DNA of 64,000 nucleotides from Patescibacteria group bacterium (GTDB lineage: Bacteria > Patescibacteria > Microgenomatia > UBA12405). Under the pieces are notes generated by a model. The model did not search any database. It saw nothing but the letters and a program-made list of their open reading frames with translations, and had not been told where the DNA came from. The stretch is from positions 317,726 through 381,725 of the forward strand of contig JAMCSD010000006.1 in the NCBI GenBank assembly GCA_023380755.1, written 5' to 3'. The position numbers and the translations under genes were made by a program. Position 1 is the stretch's first letter; the number at the start of each line of letters is the position of its first letter. This document shows positions 29,197 to 37,434 of the stretch, one piece after another.

Positions 29197-30852
29197 GTGC
29201 CCAAAATTGAGAGCCGAGTCCATCAGGTGATTGACCGCGAGACTACTAAAAATGAATTACTTTCGATTCTCTTAAAGAACCGCAATGTTTCGTCGTCGGC
29301 TGCTGACACCTTTTTCCATCCCACCCACCCTAAAGCCCTCACGCCAACGGAGTTCGGTTTAAGCGCCCCGGCCCTAGGAGCAGCCAAAGATAGCCTTAAA
29401 TCTGCCTTGACCTCCAAATCAAAAATCCTCATTTATGGCGATTATGACGTCGATGGCTTAACCTCGACGGCCATAATGTGGCAGACTCTTACCCAGCTTG
29501 GGGCCAACGTCCTGCCTTTTATCCCTCACCGGGAAAAAGATGGTTACGGTTTCCGTTATCAGTCATTACGCCGCTTCGAAGATTCTAAAAAGACCCATTT
29601 TGACATGGTAATTACCGTTGATAACGGGATTGTCGCCCACCAGGAACTCGCCAAGTTAGTTGCCGACGGTCGGCAAGTTATCGTCGTGGACCACCATTTG
29701 CCCGATGGCGAGCAGGACCCGGCCATTAATATCGTTCATTCTACCCAAGTATCCGGTAGTATTCTTTCCTGGGTTGTGGCCCACTCCCTCGACCCCAACG
29801 CCGATTTAGGTTTAGCCGCACTCGGTGCTGTTGCCGATTGTGTTCCCTTGCTGGGTGTTAACCGCAGCGTGGTGGTCTATGGCCTGCAATCACTGCGCCT
29901 TAATCCTAATATCGGCCTTAAAAAGCTCATGGAAATTAGCCGCTGCCGTCAGGATTCGCTCTCGACTTACGATTTGGGATTTATCCTCGGGCCAAGGCTG
30001 AATGCTGTTGGCCGCCTCTCTGATCCCACTGATGCCCTCCGGCTACTGTGTAGCCCCAACCTGGCTACTGCGGCCAAATACGCCCGTGTTTTGGAGGATT
30101 TTAATCGCGACCGCCAATTGCTCCAAGGTGAACACTTGGAAGAAGCCGAAAAAATGGTCAAAGAAAACCAAAATAAAGTCATCGTGATTGCCAGTCCTAA
30201 GTTTAGTCCGGGAATTATCGGTCTGGTCGCTGGGCGCCTCTTAGAAAAATATCATTTGCCTAGTGTGGTGATAAGTATTGAAGATAGTTTTGCCAAAGGT
30301 TCTTGCCGTTCTATCCAGGGTCTCAATATTATCGACCTTCTTCGGAGTATGGAGGATCTCTTTATGGACCTTGGCGGCCATGCCGCCGCGGCAGGGTTTA
30401 CCATTGCCACCAAAAATATTCCGGAATTGCAAAAACGACTGGCTCACGTCTTAAATAAAAAATTGTCCGCTACCGAGTTGGAACCCGTCATCGAGGTTGA
30501 CGCCCGCATGAAACTTTCGGCTGTCAATCTTAAGAATATTGACTATATTAAAACTCTGGAACCCTTCGGCGTGGGTAATCCTGAACCGTTGTTTGCCTTT
30601 GAAAAGGTCCAAATCCGTTCCAAGCGTCTGCTGGGCCAGACTGGCGATCATCTTCGTCTTAATCTCGATGATCCCGAAACTAAAACTATTGAAAACACTT
30701 CCACCACGGCCATCGCTTTTAAGAAAGGGGATATGTACGACCAATTACACGATGGCGATGTGGTCGATATTGTTGCCCGTCTCGAGGCCAATGTCTGGCA
30801 GCATCAAAGTTACCCTCAACTGGTAGTGAAAGAAATCATTAAAGGTATATAA
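29197..30852 (+). CDS. recJ: Single-stranded-DNA-specific exonuclease RecJ
   Basis: RecJ degrades single-stranded DNA 5' to 3' in repair and recombination. The DHH domain shows LIYGDYDVDGLTSTAIMW, TVDNGIVAH and VVDHHLPDG. The DHHA1 domain shows SPGIIGLVAGRLLEKYHLPS and DLGGHAAAAGFTI, and an OB-like C-terminal domain follows (LEPFGVGNPEPLFAFE). Length 551 aa is normal. The start is GTG 29197, 6 nt after a TACAAT box (29185-29190), with no ribosome-binding site. This is one of two GTG starts with the leaderless layout. Confidence 0.96.
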   Translation: MPKIESRVHQVIDRETTKNELLSILLKNRNVSSSAADTFFHPTHPKALTPTEFGLSAPALGAAKDSLKSALTSKSKILIYGDYDVDGLTSTAIMWQTLTQLGANVLPFIPHREKDGYGFRYQSLRRFEDSKKTHFDMVITVDNGIVAHQELAKLVADGRQVIVVDHHLPDGEQDPAINIVHSTQVSGSILSWVVAHSLDPNADLGLAALGAVADCVPLLGVNRSVVVYGLQSLRLNPNIGLKKLMEISRCRQDSLSTYDLGFILGPRLNAVGRLSDPTDALRLLCSPNLATAAKYARVLEDFNRDRQLLQGEHLEEAEKMVKENQNKVIVIASPKFSPGIIGLVAGRLLEKYHLPSVVISIEDSFAKGSCRSIQGLNIIDLLRSMEDLFMDLGGHAAAAGFTIATKNIPELQKRLAHVLNKKLSATELEPVIEVDARMKLSAVNLKNIDYIKTLEPFGVGNPEPLFAFEKVQIRSKRLLGQTGDHLRLNLDDPETKTIENTSTTAIAFKKGDMYDQLHDGDVVDIVARLEANVWQHQSYPQLVVKEIIKGI

Positions 30853-31024
30853 TATCTTCCATAAAGCGTCTTAGTGGCCAACAACCACGAAGCTGCGGGA
30901 AGAAAAGCTCATCACTCATTAGAACCCGACGGAGGCAAAACCGTACCAGACTGGCTGCGTGTGTCGTTTATCGGAGCACGTTTAATTCTCCTTACGACAC
31001 GTGTATTATTAATTTATTGCCTCT
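30848..31024 (+). promoter_or_regulatory. Promoter and structured leader upstream of aspS (candidate attenuator or small RNA)
   Basis: TATAAT (30848-30853) lies at the end of recJ, giving an RNA start near 30860. The leader contains GTGG/CCAC, ACGG/CCGT and GTGGCCA/TGGCTGC pairings and ends in a strong hairpin (30958-31003): GTGTCGT/ACGACAC extended by three wobble or GC pairs, with inner GGAG/CTCC. An alternative pairing ATAAAgCG (30861-30868) with CGTTTAT (30965-30971) would break this hairpin. No T-box signature is visible. The region could be a regulatory leader of aspS or a separate structured RNA. Confidence 0.5.
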
Positions 31025-32818
31025 ATGCTACCAAGAACACGTGCCCTTGAAGCTCTCCAAAAAATCGGTGAGAGTATTATTTTAAAAGGCTGGGTTGCCA
31101 ATATCCGGGACCACGGCCAAATAATCTTTATCGAGTTACGCGATTGGACCGGGATCATCCAAATTGTGGTTGATAAGTCTGTTGCCCCAGTCGCTTTTAA
31201 AATTGCCTCTAGCTTGGGCAAAGAATGGGTGGTGGCAATTGAGGGTGAAGTCAAAAAACGGGAGCCTGCTTTTGTCAATAAAAATTTAACTACTGGTGAA
31301 ATTGAAGTCGCCGCTACCGAAATCCAAGTTTTAAACCAATCAAAAGTCTTGCCTTTTCCTTTGGATACCGATGGCCGGGAACTCGACGAAAACTTACGCC
31401 TAAAATACCGATTTATTGATTTACGCCGGGAACGCTTGGGGCAGATCATCCGTCTGCGCCATCGCTATACCATGGCTATCCGCAATTGGATGGACCAACA
31501 CGGATTTACCGACGTCGTCACCCCGGTGTTAACCAGCTCTTCTCCCGAAGGTGCCCGGGATTTCATTATTCCTTCCCGGATCCACAAAGGCAGGTTTTAC
31601 GTTTTGCCCCAAGCCCCCCAACAATTTAAGCAGCTTTTGATGGTTGGTGGCGTTGACCGTTATTACCAAATTGCTCCTTGTTTTCGTGATGAAGATCCGC
31701 GGGCCGACCGCCATTACGGTGCTTTTTACCAAATCGATGTCGAGATTTCTTTCCCTACCATTGACGAAATCTTAGGTGTGGCCGAAAACTTGGTCAATGA
31801 CACCTTTAAAACCGTTGCTCCCCAAAAGAAAATCAAACAATTTCCCTTCCCCCGGATTTCCTATCTTGAGGCGGTAGATAAGTACGGCACTGATAAGCCT
31901 GATACCCGCTTCGAGTTGTTCCTAAAAGATCTTACCGAAGTCGTCAAGGGTAACACTGAATTTGGCATCTTTAATAATGCTGAATCGGTCAAGGCAATGG
32001 TCGCTCCGGGTTGTGCCACTTGGTCCAAAACCGAGCTGGAAAGAATGGAAAAATTTGCCAAAGAAAAAGGCGCCAAAGGCCTCATCAATCTCAAGGTGAC
32101 TGCCGCGGGTCTCGAGGGCAATACCGCCAAATTCTTGACCCCCGCTGTCCAACAAGACATCATCAAAGCCGCTGGAGCCAGGGCAGGGGATTTGCTCTTG
32201 ATTGCCGCCGGCAAAAAGTCCGAGGTTAATAAGGTTTTGGGAGCTGTCCGCCTCCGTCTGGGCGAAATATTGAAATTGGCCGATCCCAATGAGTTAGCTT
32301 TTATCTTCGTCACTGATTTTCCTTTTTATGAAATTAACGAAGAAGGAAAATTGGACTTTGGCCACAATCCTTTCTCCATGCCCCAGGGCGGCATGAAAGC
32401 TTTTGCGGTCGATGATCCCTTAAAGATTCGGAGCTTCCAATACGACCTTGCCTGCAACGGCTACGAACTAATGTCTGGGTCCATCCGTAATCACGAGCCG
32501 GAAACCTTAGTCAAAGCCTTTGAAGTTGTAGGCTATGATCGGGCCGAAGTCTTGCGGCGTTTTGGCGGCATGTATAACGCCTTCCAGTATGGCGCCCCGC
32601 CCCATGGTGGTTTTGCCATCGGTATTGATCGCTTGTTTATGATCCTCATTGACGAGCCCAACATCCGTGATGTCTACGCCTTCCCGCTCAACAGTAACGG
32701 TGTTGATGTCCTAATGAATGCCCCGAGTCCCGTCTACCCCAAACAGCTCGAGGAATGCGGCATTATGCTTCGCCCCGACCTGGAGCCTGAAGAAGAAGAG
32801 ACCAAAGAAGCGGCCTAG
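31025..32818 (+). CDS. aspS: Aspartate-tRNA ligase
   Basis: It charges tRNA-Asp, or tRNA-Asp and tRNA-Asn if non-discriminating, which cannot be decided here. Domains in order: N-terminal OB-fold anticodon-binding domain (LKGWVANIRDHGQIIFIELR), class II catalytic core with motif 2 FRDEDPRADRHYGAFYQIDV, a bacterial GAD insertion (about residues 285-420), and motif 3 GGFAIGIDRLFMIL. Length 597 aa is that of the bacterial type. The start is ATG 31025 with no clear ribosome-binding site, directly after the structured leader. Confidence 0.96.
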   Translation: MLPRTRALEALQKIGESIILKGWVANIRDHGQIIFIELRDWTGIIQIVVDKSVAPVAFKIASSLGKEWVVAIEGEVKKREPAFVNKNLTTGEIEVAATEIQVLNQSKVLPFPLDTDGRELDENLRLKYRFIDLRRERLGQIIRLRHRYTMAIRNWMDQHGFTDVVTPVLTSSSPEGARDFIIPSRIHKGRFYVLPQAPQQFKQLLMVGGVDRYYQIAPCFRDEDPRADRHYGAFYQIDVEISFPTIDEILGVAENLVNDTFKTVAPQKKIKQFPFPRISYLEAVDKYGTDKPDTRFELFLKDLTEVVKGNTEFGIFNNAESVKAMVAPGCATWSKTELERMEKFAKEKGAKGLINLKVTAAGLEGNTAKFLTPAVQQDIIKAAGARAGDLLLIAAGKKSEVNKVLGAVRLRLGEILKLADPNELAFIFVTDFPFYEINEEGKLDFGHNPFSMPQGGMKAFAVDDPLKIRSFQYDLACNGYELMSGSIRNHEPETLVKAFEVVGYDRAEVLRRFGGMYNAFQYGAPPHGGFAIGIDRLFMILIDEPNIRDVYAFPLNSNGVDVLMNAPSPVYPKQLEECGIMLRPDLEPEEEETKEAA

Positions 32819-32878
32819 TTCTGTTATCATGAAATCAGTCGATTTTATTAAAATTGGTGTGCCCCACCATTGGCCATT

Positions 32879-33841
32879 ATGCGCAAACTAACGCCTAAAA
32901 TTCATTGGTCAATTGTCATCCTGGTCATCTTGTTGCTTTCCGGCCTTCTCCCCACTACTAAAATGTGGAGTTTTCCCGTTCTGGTCAACATACCCCCAGC
33001 GATTAAGGGTAATCCCTTGCTTGATAATTTTCAGCACCCCCCGGTTCCCGTGGTCAAAGCCGCTGATTTACCCGCTCTTCAGGCTAGTTCTTATATAGTC
33101 TTAGATAAAACGACCAACGCCATTATTATCGCCAAAAATCCCCATTCCCGGATTTATCCGGCTTCCACCACCAAGTTAGCCACCGTCTTAACCGCCCTAA
33201 ATACCTTTCCCCTCGACAAGGTCATTACTATCAAAGATCCCTATAAGGATGGTCAAATTATGAAACTGGAACCGGGCGAAAAAATCACCGTCCGCTCCTT
33301 GGTTTCCGCCCTTCTCATTTATTCTGCCAACGACTCTGCCCACGCCCTGGCTGACCATTTTGCCGGCGGCGAACCCGCTTTTGTCACGGCCATGAATAGT
33401 CTGATGGCTAAATATAATCTGACCGATACCCACTTCGTCGATGTCGACGGCATGCATCAGCCGGACCATTATTCTACGGTCTACGACCTGGGGCAGCTCG
33501 GGCGCTTAGCCGCCAAAAACCCTATTGTTCGGGAAACAGTCAAGATCCCCAAGCTGACCGTCACCGACTTGTCAGGCAATATTTCCCATCCCCTAACCAC
33601 TACCGATGAACTCTTAGGCGTTGTTCCCGAAATTGAAGGTTTAAAAACCGGCTGGACTCCCGAGGCTGGCGGATGTTTTATTGGCTTGGTCAACATTAAT
33701 AACCACGAGTTGGTTACCGTGGTGGCTGCCTCGGCAGACCGCTTTGGGGATACTAAACTGCTGATTGATTGGCTAAAAAATAATCTTTCTTATCATGATT
33801 ATTCTGGTGATACCATTGAATCGGCGACCGCTGGCAAATAA
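32879..33841 (+). CDS. D-alanyl-D-alanine carboxypeptidase (S11 family, PBP5-like)
   Basis: It trims the stem peptide of peptidoglycan outside the membrane. After an N-terminal signal/anchor (HWSIVILVILLLSGLLP) the three active-site motifs are present: SxxK in YPASTTKLATVL, SxN in YSANDSAHAL, and KTG in GLKTGWTPEAGG. The C-terminal beta domain and membrane helix of classical PBP5 are missing, so it is a minimal form (320 aa). The exact start is uncertain: ATG 32879 is used, and no good ribosome-binding site is seen. The last 43 nt overlap the convergent gene. Confidence 0.93.
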   Translation: MRKLTPKIHWSIVILVILLLSGLLPTTKMWSFPVLVNIPPAIKGNPLLDNFQHPPVPVVKAADLPALQASSYIVLDKTTNAIIIAKNPHSRIYPASTTKLATVLTALNTFPLDKVITIKDPYKDGQIMKLEPGEKITVRSLVSALLIYSANDSAHALADHFAGGEPAFVTAMNSLMAKYNLTDTHFVDVDGMHQPDHYSTVYDLGQLGRLAAKNPIVRETVKIPKLTVTDLSGNISHPLTTTDELLGVVPEIEGLKTGWTPEAGGCFIGLVNINNHELVTVVAASADRFGDTKLLIDWLKNNLSYHDYSGDTIESATAGK

Positions 33842-34842
33842 GCTACAAAATTATTATCACCCTCAAAGACGTAAATTGGTTGCATGAAATTAGTCAGTGT
33901 GGCCGGCTCAAAATAGGCCAAATATATTTTGCGTACGGTTGTGCTGGTGGTATCCCCCTGGGCCAGAAAATACATGCCGTTTTGCACATCAGCCCAGGCT
34001 TGTTGCGGTGTCACAATTGGGTAAGTTGAAAATGACTGCCGGTCAATGGGGGAGTAGCTGTAGTTCACCTGAACAATGCGTTTCGTTTCCACCGCCGAGC
34101 CGCTGATTAAAAAAGATACCGAAGCTGTTTTTGGGTCAGCAGGCATGATCGCCATCCCGTCATCAGTCGCTTTCCGGAAAATGTCCACTTTCACCAGATC
34201 AGCATCCGACAACGAATCCGCTGCGGTTAAGCCACTAAAGCCAATTTTTAAATAACTGAATTTGTAAGTGCCGTCGTCCAGGTCAGGGGATAATTTATTG
34301 GCCCGTTGCAAAAAAGTTTTAGCGGCATTGGTGGCTTCGGCATTGGTTGGCATATGGTCGGGGTTTTGCAGCAACTGGTCTTTTTCAAAGGGGTATTTAA
34401 ACAGAAAACTGCCGTCTAGAACATTCATGGTAAAAGTCAGATTATTGCTGGCGTTAGTCCACTGGTAAACCCCCGTCTTGGTTTCTATCGCCTGGTCGGT
34501 AAACCCCAAAGATTTGGCAGTCACGTAGCCGTCGTCCAAAGCAGTTAAAGTATTCACCGGCTTATAAACCACATATACCTTGGCTTGGTCACTATATTTC
34601 GGGAAGCTGTCATTAGGTAATTCCAAACTCAATTGAACCTTCGGTGTGTCCTTGGATGGAAAAACAATTTTTGGCAGTTTTCCGTACCGGACTGTTGGCG
34701 GCACATAAGGCGGGTGGGCCTTTAAGTAAGCGGCAATCGCCGTTGATACCCCCCATTGGAGCACAATCAGTAAAATTAAGCCTACACCCCCGAATTTAAT
34801 GATATTTCTAGCCCAATATCCCGTAACGGTTAAGCTCGCCAT
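33799..34842 (-). CDS. Membrane-anchored exported protein, 347 aa, unknown
   Basis: Minus-strand gene from ATG 34842, with a TACAAT box (34849-34854) 6 nt upstream (leaderless layout). One N-terminal helix (about residues 15-38, IKFGGVGLILLIVLQWGVST) leaves a large outward part rich in beta strands (KVQLSLELPNDSFPKYSDQA, YVVYKPVNTLTALDDG, ISGSAVETKRIVQVNYSYSP). Its C terminus overlaps the carboxypeptidase gene by 43 nt. I recognise no family, although similar anchored proteins are common in candidate-phyla genomes. Confidence 0.7.
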   Translation of the reverse strand: MASLTVTGYWARNIIKFGGVGLILLIVLQWGVSTAIAAYLKAHPPYVPPTVRYGKLPKIVFPSKDTPKVQLSLELPNDSFPKYSDQAKVYVVYKPVNTLTALDDGYVTAKSLGFTDQAIETKTGVYQWTNASNNLTFTMNVLDGSFLFKYPFEKDQLLQNPDHMPTNAEATNAAKTFLQRANKLSPDLDDGTYKFSYLKIGFSGLTAADSLSDADLVKVDIFRKATDDGMAIMPADPKTASVSFLISGSAVETKRIVQVNYSYSPIDRQSFSTYPIVTPQQAWADVQNGMYFLAQGDTTSTTVRKIYLAYFEPATLTNFMQPIYVFEGDNNFVAYLPAVADSMVSPE

Positions 34843-34884
34843 AAAGTAATTGTAAACTAAGTCCTACGTCTCTGCTTAATCAAC

Positions 34885-34912
34885 TTGAAAATAGTCCAAA
34901 ACGGCCTATAAT
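34885..34912 (+). promoter_or_regulatory. Promoter of the 34959 lipoprotein gene
   Basis: TTGAAA (34885-34890), a 16-nt spacer, TATAAT (34907-34912). The short leader leads to AAGGAAGG before ATG 34959. Confidence 0.65.
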
Positions 34913-34958
34913 ACTCGAGTTTACTGAAATTGGCACATTTAAAAAGGAAGGTTTAGAA

Positions 34959-35444
34959 ATGAATACTCGCAACCCGCGTCATGTGGTCGTTCTCGTGGTC
35001 ACCATTCTTGCCCTCGTGGCATCAACAGTCCTCGCTGCCTGCGGCGGAATACAAGGTGCTCAAGCCGTTCGTGACGGTAAGATCTTTGATTGGGTTTCCA
35101 ACTGGGAACCGCGGCCGAATGGCTATGACGTCATTTGGTTTAGGTTTGACCCGGTCGCGGGATACTGCACCAACAACCAGGATACTAAGGAATTGGCAGA
35201 ATATTACGCGTTAAACAACGTCTACGTCCTCAGCCATTACGAGACAATCAACTTCGGTGCATCCGACGGTAGCTTCCTTGGTTCTGGCTGTCCCAACGAC
35301 GTCCAGAATGGAAGCGGGAACAATCCCGTCTACCGCCTTACCTGTATCGAGGTCGCTAACCCTAAGGACCCGGCCAATGCCAACATCCGCAACCCCGGTT
35401 GCGAAAAAGTCGGCGACTCCTATCGGCAAAAGATAGATAAGTAA
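34959..35444 (+). CDS. Lipoprotein, 161 aa, unknown function
   Basis: A signal sequence (VVVLVVTILALVASTVLAAC) with lipobox LAAC places Cys at about residue 27 as the lipidated residue. The mature part has further Cys (AGYCTNNQDT, LGSGCPNDVQ, LTCIEV, PGCEKVG), suggesting two disulfides outside the membrane. No family is recognised. It is a single gene with its own promoter and a long inverted repeat downstream. Confidence 0.72.
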   Translation: MNTRNPRHVVVLVVTILALVASTVLAACGGIQGAQAVRDGKIFDWVSNWEPRPNGYDVIWFRFDPVAGYCTNNQDTKELAEYYALNNVYVLSHYETINFGASDGSFLGSGCPNDVQNGSGNNPVYRLTCIEVANPKDPANANIRNPGCEKVGDSYRQKIDK

Positions 35445-35458
35445 AAATCGGTAAACAA

Positions 35459-35530
35459 CCTTCCGGCAACGGCTTTTAATAATTTTGTCAGTTCGCTGAC
35501 ATTTATTGTTTGAAGTTCGATGCCGGAAGG
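35459..35530 (+). terminator. Long composite hairpin after the lipoprotein gene
   Basis: CCTTCCGGCA (35459-35468) pairs perfectly with TGCCGGAAGG (35521-35530) and encloses a second hairpin TGTCAG-TTCG-CTGACA. There is no strong T run directly after the outer stem. It may work as a terminator or as 3'-end protection. Confidence 0.6.
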
Positions 35531-35782
35531 ATTAGTTAAACTTCTCCTAAAATTAAACTACCTCTTTTTGTTATAATCGCTTTGCCACAAGAAATCGCTT
35601 GATCATTTGCTGAGCAACTCGCTTTTTTTGGCAGTTCTTTAACAGCTAATGGTTTATCTTTCTATAATCTTGGCTACTAATCATAGTATCCAAAATTTCG
35701 CCGGTTATTGGAGGCAAGATTATAAAAAAATTCCCGTGTTCGAATGTGAATAATTGGTACCAGTATTTTTGCGAGGATAACA
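35531..35782 (+). promoter_or_regulatory. Promoter and long leader of the glycosidase-like gene
   Basis: TATAAT at about 35571-35576 (GTTATAATCGC), then roughly 200 nt of leader before GAGGATAAC and ATG 35783. The leader includes a C-TTTTTTT stretch (about 35623-35630) that could pause or terminate transcription, but I cannot draw a convincing stem before it. With the hairpin before it, this covers the gene-free stretch 35445-35782. Confidence 0.4.
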
Positions 35783-37321
35783 ATGAAAGACAAAATGAAA
35801 CGTAGGCTTCCCCTGATCGTCTCCGTCGCCGTCGTTTTCGCCCTTCTGGTGAGCATTGCCGCTTCTGGTAACTCGCTGCATGCTGCTTCACCATTAACGA
35901 GCGTCCTTGTCCGTAATGGTTTAGCTCAACCACTCACTTTAACCTACAACTATTTCGCCTATCTGCCGATTATTGGCAACCGCATGGGTTTACGCGGGCC
36001 GGTCGGCGCCGAAATGGATGGCGGATTTACCGACGGTAACGGTATGCAGTTCTTCGAGAAAAGTCACTATACTATCACCCGTTACGCCGGGGTCCAGTGG
36101 GAGCAAATCGAGGCCACCAAAGGCACCTATAATTGGGATGCCACCACTGATTCCAGTTTAATCCGTGCCCATAATGATGGCGCCGACACGCTCCTCATTA
36201 TTCGAGGTGTTCCCACCTGGGCGCGTCCTGTCACCGACACCACCAAATTGTGCGGACCGATTGACGCCAGCCACTATGCCGATTTTGCCAACTTTGTTGA
36301 TGCCGTAGTGGCTCGTTACTTGCCCTATACCCAATTCTTTGAGTTGGGTAACGAGCCGGATGTCGATCCCTATTACATTGGATTACCAAACGGACTGCCA
36401 AACGATGGCACCATTGGTTGTTGGGGTAATCCCAACGATACGTCCTGGGGTGGTGCTGGCGCCTATGTCAATATGCTTAAAGTCGTCACTCCCCAGGTAA
36501 AAGCTGATCACCCCACCGCCAAATTCCTAAATGGAGGCTTATTGTTCGGCAACAATCCGGACACCTGCACGGGCGACAATGTCGCTAAATTTGCCAAGGG
36601 TCTCATTACACTCGGTAGTTTGGACTATCTTGATGGCTTTTCTTATCATGGATATACCTATTGGAACTACACACCCAACGGTACGTTCTTGGAAAAACAA
36701 AAGCCAAGCGGTTGCGGTTGGAATGCCAGTCCGACTATCCCCAAGATTCAAACCATAACTTCCTGGTTAAAGGCCACTATCAATCAATACGCGCCGGCTC
36801 ACAATGGCATTCCGCTCTACTTGACGGAAAATGCCATGGTCAGTTACCAGGCCTATGTCATGCCCCCCAGCGATCAGTTACGGGTTGTCCAAAGTTACTA
36901 CGCCGCCATTTCCACCGGTTTTGCGGTCTACCACAACCTGTCGGGCATCATCTATTGGCGCATGGAACCGTCGCAGATGTACCACTTCAATACCGAGCTC
37001 TTGGATAACTCTGGCTCAGTCCTTTATCCAAACAAGGTCTACACCGCCCTGCTTACCTCTAATGGGAACATGGTGGGTTATCCGGTTATCGGTTGGGACA
37101 GCAACCAAAGTCAAGCCGGTGTTTCCATCTTAAAGTTTGATCGTGGAACTCTGGGGCAACTCTGGTTGGTCTGGAATAGCAACGGCGACAACGCTGTCCC
37201 GTTGACGTACACCCTATCAGTCACGCCAACCGCCATGTGGGATGTCTGGAACAATCCGCTTCCGCCCACCAAGTCGATTTACCTCAACGATCCTTATCGG
37301 GCGCTCTATATAAAACCATAG
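35783..37321 (+). CDS. Secreted glycoside-hydrolase-like protein (TIM barrel)
   Basis: 512 aa with a signal peptide (MKRRLPLIVSVAVVFALLVS, cleavage probably after HAAS). The rest looks like a clan GH-A (beta/alpha)8 barrel: RYAGVQWEQIEATKGTYNWD at strand 1, LLIIRGVPTWARPV, the acid/base motif FFELGNEPDVDPYY, and the likely nucleophile in GIPLYLTENAMVSYQ. GH39 or GH5-like families come closest, and the substrate is unknown. A C-terminal beta domain of about 90 residues follows (LWLVWNSNGDNAVPLTYTLS). Single gene with its own long leader and a terminator. Confidence 0.8.
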   Translation: MKDKMKRRLPLIVSVAVVFALLVSIAASGNSLHAASPLTSVLVRNGLAQPLTLTYNYFAYLPIIGNRMGLRGPVGAEMDGGFTDGNGMQFFEKSHYTITRYAGVQWEQIEATKGTYNWDATTDSSLIRAHNDGADTLLIIRGVPTWARPVTDTTKLCGPIDASHYADFANFVDAVVARYLPYTQFFELGNEPDVDPYYIGLPNGLPNDGTIGCWGNPNDTSWGGAGAYVNMLKVVTPQVKADHPTAKFLNGGLLFGNNPDTCTGDNVAKFAKGLITLGSLDYLDGFSYHGYTYWNYTPNGTFLEKQKPSGCGWNASPTIPKIQTITSWLKATINQYAPAHNGIPLYLTENAMVSYQAYVMPPSDQLRVVQSYYAAISTGFAVYHNLSGIIYWRMEPSQMYHFNTELLDNSGSVLYPNKVYTALLTSNGNMVGYPVIGWDSNQSQAGVSILKFDRGTLGQLWLVWNSNGDNAVPLTYTLSVTPTAMWDVWNNPLPPTKSIYLNDPYRALYIKP

Positions 37322-37355
37322 GAAATACTATTGAATCGATAAACCATTAAGCCGG

Positions 37356-37393
37356 GGACTCTCACTATGAGAAATAGTTCTAGTGAGAGTTCC
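37356..37393 (+). terminator. Terminator hairpin after the glycosidase-like gene
   Basis: GGACTCTCACTA pairs with TAGTGAGAGTTCC, 12 near-perfect pairs. TCTTGTTCTT follows. Confidence 0.78.
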
Positions 37394-37434
37394 TCTTGTT
37401 CTTAGTCAATCCCGCGTAATGCTAAAATAAGCTC

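Noticed and set aside
30860..31024. T-box riboswitch upstream of aspS
   Set aside because: No AGGGUGGnACCGCG-type antiterminator or GGUGGnACC block is visible, and the final hairpin lacks a clean T run.
35571..35630. Terminator-type riboswitch in the glycosidase leader
   Set aside because: There is a seven-T run, but I could not find a convincing stable stem directly before it.
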